Part shown: positions 58,198 to 64,000 of the stretch, one piece after another
Layout of the letters: each line of letters starts with the position of its first letter
Position numbering within the stretch: the first letter of the stretch is position 1
Origin: Allomuricauda sp.
GTDB lineage: Bacteria > Bacteroidota > Bacteroidia > Flavobacteriales > Flavobacteriaceae
Direction: 5' to 3'
NCBI GenBank assembly: GCA_030148335.1
Contig: JASBTQ010000034.1
Coordinates: 1-64,000, forward strand
Length of the DNA stretch: 64,000 nucleotides
Translations under genes and position numbers: made by a program
The notes under the pieces: generated by a model
The model's input: the letters and a program-made list of their open reading frames with translations, nothing else
Databases searched by the model: none
Told to the model about the DNA's origin: nothing

Positions 58198-60324
58198 TTA
58201 ACTTATACCTTCCCCGTTGTTAACACTATCTTCATCAGGGTTCATAAAAACGAGTTTGCCCTCTTGGTTTTCGGTCATCAAGATCATGCCCTCGCTTTCC
58301 ACACCACGTAGTTTTCGTGGGGCCAAGTTCACGAGAACAGTCACTTTTTTACCGATGATTTCTTCGGGCTGAAAGCTTTCGGCAATTCCGGAAACAATGG
58401 TTCGGGTATCGAGACCAGTATCGATTTTCAACACCAAGAGCTTGTCGGCCTTCGGCATTTTTTCCGCTTCCAGAATAGTGCCTACCCTCATGTCCATTTT
58501 AGCAAAATCGTCGTAGATGATGGTCTCTTTTTGTGGCATGATTTCTTTTTCAGTTTCACCTGCGCTGGGCATGGTCGAAGCATTGGATTTTTTAGTGGCT
58601 TCCAGTTTGTCCAATTGTTTTTGGATCTCGTCATCCTCAATCTTTCGGAAAAGCAGTTCACTTGGGTTGAGTTGATGTCCGGCTGGGAGTAAAATGTCTT
58701 CAGAGGCAATGTCGTCCCAACCAATGGATTTCTCGACTGCGCTCGAAATGACACTGTTTGGGTCATTCTGGGCAACGCCAAGAATCCCCTTCAATTTTGC
58801 AGAAGTAAAAGGCAGAAACGGCTCGCTCAATATGGCAAGTCCGGTTGCGATCTGCAATGCCACATACATGATGGTGTTTACCCGCTCCTCATCCGTTTTG
58901 ATGAGTTTCCAAGGCTCTTCGTCGGCCAAATATTTATTGCCCAATCGTGCCAGGTTCATCAATTCCTGACTGCCTTCACGGAAACGGTAACGCTCCAAGG
59001 AGTTGGACAGGATTTCAGGGAAACCTTTCAGGTCCTCCAAAGTCTCTTTGTCCACTTCTGAAAAAGTACCGGGGGTGGGGACCACTCCGTTGTAATATTT
59101 TTGGGTGAGCACGGCAACCCGGTTCACGAAATTGCCAAAAATGGCCACCAATTCGTTGTTGTTGCGTGCCTGGAAATCCTTCCAAGTAAAATCATTGTCC
59201 TTGGTCTCCGGAGCATTGGCGGTCAAGGCATAGCGGAGCACGTCCTGCATGTTTGGGAATTCTTCCAAATACTCGTGCAACCAAACGGCCCAGTTCTTTG
59301 AGGTGGACAACTTGTTGCCCTCCAAATTCAAAAACTCGTTGGCGGGCACGTTTTCGGGCAAAATGAAATCACCGTGGGCCTTCAGCATGCTGGGGAACAC
59401 AATGCAGTGGAACACAATGTTGTCCTTGCCGATAAAATGCACCAATTTGGTGCTTTGGTCCATCCAGTAGGGTTTCCAGTCCTTGCCTTCCCGTTCGGCC
59501 CATTCCTTGGTGGACGAAATATACCCAATGGGCGCATCGAACCACACATAAAGTACCTTCCCTTCGCCGCCTTTCACGGGTACCGGGATGCCCCAATCGA
59601 GGTCACGGGTCACGGCACGCGGTTTTAGACCATCATCGATCCACGATTTGCACTGGCCATACACATTGGGTTTCCAATCGGCCTTGTGGCCCACCAAGAT
59701 CCATTCCTTTAAAAATTCCTCATACCTGTCCAAAGGCAAAAACCAGTGTTTGGTGGTTTTCAGAATGGGAACTGCACCGGTTATGGTCGATTTTGGATTG
59801 ATGAGATCGGTGGCGTTCAGGGAAGAGCCGCAGCGCTCACATTGGTCACCGTAGGCCTCTTCGTTACCACATTTGGGGCAGGTACCGATTACAAATCGGT
59901 CCGCGAGGAACTGTTTTGCCTCATCGTCGTACAATTGTTCGGTCTCCTCTTCGATAAAATCACCCTGATCGTACATTTTTTGGAAAAAATCGGAAGCCGT
60001 TTTATGGTGTACCTCAGCCGAGGTCCTGGAATAGTTATCAAAGGAAATCCCAAAATCCGCGAAGGATTTTTTGATGATCCCGTGGTATTTGTCAATGATT
60101 TCCTTGGGGGTAACGCCCTCCTTCTTGGCCTTCATCGGGATGGCCACCCCATGTTCGTCGCTACCGCAAATGAATGCCACATCGTTGCCCTTGAGCCTTA
60201 AATAGCGTGAATAGATATCCGCGGGGACATACACCCCGGCCAAATGCCCAATGTGAATGGGACCGTTGGTGTAGGGGAGTGCCGCAGTGATGGTATATCT
60301 TGATGGAGACGTGCTTTGAGCCAT
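58198..60324 (-). CDS. metG: Methionine--tRNA ligase
   Basis: A 708-residue class I tRNA synthetase. [11 protein letters not shown] is the HIGH box, [18 protein letters not shown] the zinc knuckle and NKLSTSKNW the KMSKS-like loop. The C-terminal ~110 residues are the EMAP/Trbp-like tRNA-binding domain ([17 protein letters not shown]). Between the anticodon domain and this tail, residues ~523-533 ([10 protein letters not shown]) are encoded by a REP-like dispersed repeat in frame. It charges tRNA-Met. Confidence 0.95.
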   Translation of the reverse strand: MAQSTSPSRYTITAALPYTNGPIHIGHLAGVYVPADIYSRYLRLKGNDVAFICGSDEHGVAIPMKAKKEGVTPKEIIDKYHGIIKKSFADFGISFDNYSRTSAEVHHKTASDFFQKMYDQGDFIEEETEQLYDDEAKQFLADRFVIGTCPKCGNEEAYGDQCERCGSSLNATDLINPKSTITGAVPILKTTKHWFLPLDRYEEFLKEWILVGHKADWKPNVYGQCKSWIDDGLKPRAVTRDLDWGIPVPVKGGEGKVLYVWFDAPIGYISSTKEWAEREGKDWKPYWMDQSTKLVHFIGKDNIVFHCIVFPSMLKAHGDFILPENVPANEFLNLEGNKLSTSKNWAVWLHEYLEEFPNMQDVLRYALTANAPETKDNDFTWKDFQARNNNELVAIFGNFVNRVAVLTQKYYNGVVPTPGTFSEVDKETLEDLKGFPEILSNSLERYRFREGSQELMNLARLGNKYLADEEPWKLIKTDEERVNTIMYVALQIATGLAILSEPFLPFTSAKLKGILGVAQNDPNSVISSAVEKSIGWDDIASEDILLPAGHQLNPSELLFRKIEDDEIQKQLDKLEATKKSNASTMPSAGETEKEIMPQKETIIYDDFAKMDMRVGTILEAEKMPKADKLLVLKIDTGLDTRTIVSGIAESFQPEEIIGKKVTVLVNLAPRKLRGVESEGMILMTENQEGKLVFMNPDEDSVNNGEGIS
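58728..58753 (-). repeat. REP-like repeat in frame inside metG
   Basis: Read on the coding strand this is TGTCATTTCGAGCGCAGTCG followed by AGAAAT, the same family as the intergenic copies at 58107-58175. It codes VISSAVEK in the flexible linker of the protein. Confidence 0.72.
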
Positions 60325-60467
60325 GAAAAAATCAAATTAGGCCCCAAAAATACTGATTTTAACGGGATCGGTCATAAAAAAGGAAACCCCCGAAGATGCG
60401 ACCCTATTTGGGGTGTGGGGTGCATCATCGAAGGAATCCCGAAATAGATAACAAGTGTCCCGCTTCT

Positions 60468-62186
60468 TTATGAAATCATAACTGATTTGCTCATTTTTTT
60501 ACCTCCGACCGAAATCCTATAAATATATTTTCCTGTGGAAAGGCTGTCCCGCATCTGTTCACGGATGTTGATCTCCATGGGGCCTTCCGGCATGATTTGA
60601 TTCAAAAGTGTGCCGACCCGTTGTCCCAAAATATTGAACAGTTCTATATCCACGTGTGCCGTTGTGGGCATATTCAGGTAGATGTTTGGGTTTCGGGGGG
60701 ATGTCACTGGATAAACTGCCGCATGTACGATACCGTCCAGAATGTCCGGGCTCGGATTGTTGGGGTCTTGTCCGGGAGGGGTTTCCGGCAAGATGGGCGG
60801 ATCGTTGTCCATGGCAATATCCTCCAAGGTCTCCCCACTACAGTTAAAGCCAAGGTCTATGGCCCTATAGGGATGGCCCAAAAGGTGCTGCTCCACGGAA
60901 GCCCTGGGCACGCAAAGCCATTCGGCCAAAACGGTGCCATAAAGGTCCCTAAAGTCCATGGTGTACTCCAGATTGCCCCTATTGTTCGGTTCGTCAAGGG
61001 ACGGGTGTTCGCCCACAAAGGCACTTCCACTCAGCCCGGATCCAAAGAACAGGGTTGGGGCGGCCTTACCGTGATCGGTACCGTTGGATCCGTTTTCAAA
61101 GATCCTACGGCCAAATTCAGAAAAGGTCATGCTCAATACCTTATCGTCCTGTTGGGTGAAGGCAATATCCTCATAAAAATTGTTGATGGCAATGGACAGG
61201 TTGGACATCAATCGCTCGTGGACCAAAGGCTGGTTGCCATGGGTGTCAAACCCGCCCATAGAGATCATATAGACCTTGGTGCCCAAATTTCCTTTGATTA
61301 ATCGAGCTAAAAGTGCCAATTGCCTGGCAAAGCCATTGTCCTGATATTCCACTTGGTTCTGTCCACGCATGTATGCCTCATGGATTATGCCCGCATATTC
61401 ATAAGTAGTATTGGCCACGCCACGAAGGAAGCGGAGCTGATCGCCATACATACAGTTGTCGAAAGGAGCGTTCTCAATTTCATAGAAGGCACCTGTTTGG
61501 GCAATCTGTTCCAACTGGTCCACATTGTTGGTCACAAAGGCATAGTTGGTCTCCTCACCTTGAAAGACCAAGTTGGCCAAGTTCCCGATTTGGATGGCCG
61601 CCGGGGCCGCTGGTGGATTGATGAGGTAATCAGGGTAGAGTTCTTCAAAATGTCTGCCCATCCAACCTGTGTTTTCACCGGAAAATCCAGTGGTGGTGAG
61701 GTCGGTATTGGCAAAAATGTCGGATCCCGTAAAGTGGGAAAGGCTTTGCTCTTGATAGCCTACGCCATGCACTGCTTTGAACTGTCCATCGCCCCAAAGG
61801 GATTCCAGGGCACTCATGTAGGTGGGCACGCCAAAATCGTCAGTAAGTTTCAGGACCTTGCTCTCAGGGATATAGATATTGGGTCTGGCATTGGCATAAG
61901 TGTCATATTGTTGGATGGGAATCACGGTGCTGAGACCGTCATTTCCTCCAGATAATCTGATCAAGATCAATATATTGTCCGTTTCGGCAGCTGCAACGGC
62001 CGCCGTTAACGGTGATGGGGCGGAGGCCGAGATCAAGTGGCTTCCCAGGAACATAGACCCCGAACCGGCTATACCTAGTGCCTGGAGGAACGAGCGTCTG
62101 CTCCATTTGGTGTGCTCCAGATCGTGGCCCTCATGCTCAAGGCCTTTGTATGGAGATGTATCGTGGGTGTGGTGGGTATCGCACAT
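60468..62186 (-). CDS. DUF1501 protein with Tat signal and type IX secretion tail
   Basis: A 572-residue protein. A His-rich start leads into a twin-arginine motif, SRRSFLQALGIAGSG. The body has the DUF1501/sulfatase-like pattern (IRLSGGNDGLSTVIP, SMGGFDTHGNQ, MTFSEFGRRIFENGSNGTDHG). The last ~75 residues (VDIELFNILGQRVGTLLNQ, SLSTGKYIYRISVGGKKMSKS) are a type A C-terminal sorting domain of the type IX secretion system. It is encoded 11 nt behind a DUF1800 gene, its usual partner. Confidence 0.88.
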   Translation of the reverse strand: MCDTHHTHDTSPYKGLEHEGHDLEHTKWSRRSFLQALGIAGSGSMFLGSHLISASAPSPLTAAVAAAETDNILILIRLSGGNDGLSTVIPIQQYDTYANARPNIYIPESKVLKLTDDFGVPTYMSALESLWGDGQFKAVHGVGYQEQSLSHFTGSDIFANTDLTTTGFSGENTGWMGRHFEELYPDYLINPPAAPAAIQIGNLANLVFQGEETNYAFVTNNVDQLEQIAQTGAFYEIENAPFDNCMYGDQLRFLRGVANTTYEYAGIIHEAYMRGQNQVEYQDNGFARQLALLARLIKGNLGTKVYMISMGGFDTHGNQPLVHERLMSNLSIAINNFYEDIAFTQQDDKVLSMTFSEFGRRIFENGSNGTDHGKAAPTLFFGSGLSGSAFVGEHPSLDEPNNRGNLEYTMDFRDLYGTVLAEWLCVPRASVEQHLLGHPYRAIDLGFNCSGETLEDIAMDNDPPILPETPPGQDPNNPSPDILDGIVHAAVYPVTSPRNPNIYLNMPTTAHVDIELFNILGQRVGTLLNQIMPEGPMEINIREQMRDSLSTGKYIYRISVGGKKMSKSVMIS

Positions 62187-62197
62187 GGGTGTTGGGG

Positions 62198-63712
62198 TTA
62201 TTTAAGTTGAAATTCGGGCTCTCTGGACAAGTGGCGCAACAATACATATACTTGTGTAGGTGATTCGGCGCTCAATTGGAGCATCCATTCACCAGTTCCG
62301 CCGGGAATGTAATCCGAGGAATAATATTCCTCAGGCACATCATCGATCTTGAAGGCATCCATGGCCCTTTCAAAATCGGCATCCGTCAAAAGGCCCTTTG
62401 GGGTAAACTTGTTCACCAAAGCCCTCACTACAATTTCGGGGTTACTTGTGTTACTGTCCGCAGGCCCCACGGCATCCATGGCCAAATTTCTGAACTGTTC
62501 CGGGTCGTTTTGAAAGAAACGCTCCAAAAACACTTCAGTGGTCAACCAGCGACCGATCATAAAATTGGTGTTGATCCATTGTCGGTCACGTTGCCAGCCT
62601 TCCACTTCGGGTGGATTGAAGAGTTCTTGGCCGATGAGCGATGCCGAATCGATCATGTTCAACACCGTGGTGTCATCGTATGTGAACCCAGTTTCTTTCA
62701 ACAGGTTGAAATACAGGTCAAAAGGACTCTTTATGATGACGCCAATGGCAGTCTCATCAAAAAAGTGTTGGCTTTTTAAAAGTTGGCGGATCACCGGGGC
62801 TATTTCAAAACCGCTGGAGATAAAGGTCTGTGCCATCCCGCCTATGATCTGGGTGGCAATGCCATTGCCTTCCTCATCCGTTGAATCTGGATGCACAAAA
62901 AACTCATACAGTTTCTTGCAGATGAACCATGCCGTTTCGTTGGCCCTTTCATTGAAAAGGATGTCGATCACATCATCATAACCCCAATTCCCGGTCTGCC
63001 CAAAGATGGTCTTGTTATCGGTATTGAACTCGGTAGGGTCAAAAGTGACTTGGGTACAGCCTTCTTCACCCCTTTCGGTATATCCGGAAAGCGCTTTGGC
63101 CGTCTCAATAATATCCTGTTCGGTATAATTGTTCCCTTCGCCCATGGTAAAGAGCTCATAGAGCTCACGGGCATAGTTTTCGTTGGGATTGTTCCCCCGG
63201 TTTCTGGCACCGTCCAAATAATACAGCATGGCACTGGTGAGTCCCACCTCACTGGTCAGTGTCTTGAAATTGCCCAACGCATTTCGCTGGAGACAATTGA
63301 TGTAATAGTAAAGGAACTGGTTGCAGTTATAGATTTCCAATTGGGTCACGAAGTGGTTGCTCCAAAAGAAGCTCATCCGGTCCAGAAGACCATTGTCCAA
63401 CAAAGCGTTCCCGTAAGTGGTGGAATATTCCTGTAGTTGTGCCCTACGCATCTGTCCCGCGAGATCAACGTCGGCAGGATAATTGGCATCGTTCCAATCC
63501 GCCCATGCGGGAGGAGGGATCAAAGGAGTGGCCAAGGCTTGGTCCACAAGATTGTCCACAAGGGAAACGGCTGATTGTCCGACCGCGGCATTCACGGTCT
63601 GTACGGAAGCACTGAAACCGAGCCTGCGGTACAAGTGGGCCGCACGAACCTCGTCCAATGGGGTAGTATAGGGCGCCAAAGTTGAGGTATTGCAATTGAC
63701 GAAGTACTCCAT
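62198..63712 (-). CDS. DUF1800-family protein
   Basis: A 504-residue protein of the DUF1800 family: AHLYRRLGFSAS, MSFFWSNHFVT, NENYARELYELFTMGEGN and TAKALSGYT are its typical blocks. No ordinary signal peptide is seen. DUF1800 and DUF1501 genes occur as pairs in many bacteria; the function is not known. Confidence 0.88.
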   Translation of the reverse strand: MEYFVNCNTSTLAPYTTPLDEVRAAHLYRRLGFSASVQTVNAAVGQSAVSLVDNLVDQALATPLIPPPAWADWNDANYPADVDLAGQMRRAQLQEYSTTYGNALLDNGLLDRMSFFWSNHFVTQLEIYNCNQFLYYYINCLQRNALGNFKTLTSEVGLTSAMLYYLDGARNRGNNPNENYARELYELFTMGEGNNYTEQDIIETAKALSGYTERGEEGCTQVTFDPTEFNTDNKTIFGQTGNWGYDDVIDILFNERANETAWFICKKLYEFFVHPDSTDEEGNGIATQIIGGMAQTFISSGFEIAPVIRQLLKSQHFFDETAIGVIIKSPFDLYFNLLKETGFTYDDTTVLNMIDSASLIGQELFNPPEVEGWQRDRQWINTNFMIGRWLTTEVFLERFFQNDPEQFRNLAMDAVGPADSNTSNPEIVVRALVNKFTPKGLLTDADFERAMDAFKIDDVPEEYYSSDYIPGGTGEWMLQLSAESPTQVYVLLRHLSREPEFQLK

Positions 63713-63883
63713 AGCAATGTTTGGGGTTATCTTAGTACATAGTTCGGGGTCAACTATATGTTTATGCTAGTGCTGGGTGTGGTTCAATTGAGCCAGCAAA
63801 TTACAATGATAACGTCAGTTTGTCCTTGAACTACCAATTTTTTCGATGAACTGCACACATTTTTTTGATATTTTTCCAACCGT
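63713..63883. other. Intergenic region between divergent genes
   Basis: No gene seen. It holds the promoters of the divergent DUF1800 and YraN-like genes; TATTTTTC (63868-63875 approx.) is a possible -7 box for the latter. Confidence 0.35.
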
Positions 63884-64000
63884 ATGGAATCAAGCAACGA
63901 TTTTGGAAAGCTGGGGGAGCAAAAGGCCGTGGAGCATTTGTTGGGAAAAGGATATGCTATCCTGGAACGGAACTACCGATACCTCAAGGCTGAGATAGAC
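63884..64000 (+). CDS. YraN/UPF0102-family protein (3' end missing)
   Basis: 39 codons are present before the window edge: FGKLGEQKAVEHLLGKGYAILERNYRY matches the N-terminal GxxGExxAxxxL...GYxILxxNYR signature of YraN, an endonuclease-like family. The catalytic part lies beyond the window. Confidence 0.85.
   Translation, partial: MESSNDFGKLGEQKAVEHLLGKGYAILERNYRYLKAEID

Overview
The window reads as a chromosomal segment of a marine member of the Flavobacteriaceae (Bacteroidota), perhaps close to Muricauda/Allomuricauda. The genus is inference. The family-level reading rests on a SusD-type outer-membrane protein, Bacteroidota promoters of the form TAnnTTTG, a type IX secretion tail on a DUF1501 protein, split YeeE/YedE genes, a BfmA/BtgA-like mobilisation protein and many typical flavobacterial lipoproteins.

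Layout. (1) 1-6.9 kb: the end of a SusD-like gene, then a tight plus-strand operon of two alkaline-phosphatase-superfamily enzymes, a purple-acid-phosphatase-like protein and a PLP class-III aminotransferase-fold enzyme. It looks like a locus for an organophosphorus amine. (2) 6.9-23.7 kb: a sulfide/sulfane-sulfur oxidation and export island. It holds a Crp/Fnr regulator, a SulP permease, a persulfide dioxygenase-rhodanese fusion, a rhodanese, a periplasmic sulfite dehydrogenase with cytochrome c and a sterol-desaturase-like protein, a sulfide:quinone oxidoreductase, small membrane proteins, a TolC-HlyD-RND efflux set and a YedE-type sulfur transporter pair. Seven intergenic sites share a 5-4-5 palindrome, GTRAC-N4-GTYAC (three of them degenerate), centred 29.5 or 30.5 bp upstream of a TAnnTTTG-type -7 box. 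One site serves two divergent promoters, giving eight promoters. I read this as one Crp/Fnr regulon. (3) 24.3-33.4 kb: an AT-rich 9-kb integrative element in a tRNA-Arg(CCU) gene, bounded by 29-bp direct repeats of the tRNA 3' end. It has a tyrosine integrase, a mobilisation protein, a serine resolvase and a run of small unrelated cargo genes, most separated by a 17-bp repeat (AGTTCAAATAAACGATT) that suggests cassette-like assembly. (4) 33.5-64 kb: mostly ordinary chromosome. It includes a winged-helix-regulated membrane cluster, a PAS histidine kinase, MoaE/MoaC, an L-threonine dehydrogenase-like SDR, M28 peptidases, an envelope-protein cluster, glycerate kinase, Dps, SSB, PAP2 phosphatase, a deacetylase-family protein, Tex, MetG, a DUF1501/DUF1800 pair and the start of a YraN-family gene.

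How the genes could work together. In region 2, sulfide would be oxidised by the quinone oxidoreductase to persulfide, then by the dioxygenase-rhodanese to sulfite/thiosulfate. Sulfite would be oxidised in the periplasm to sulfate by the molybdoenzyme-cytochrome pair. SulP and the YedE pair would move oxyanions or thiosulfate, and the RND pump would export an unknown product. MoaE/MoaC at 36.3-37.2 kb belong to the cofactor pathway that the molybdoenzyme needs. Functions come from motifs and family knowledge read by eye; no database search was run.
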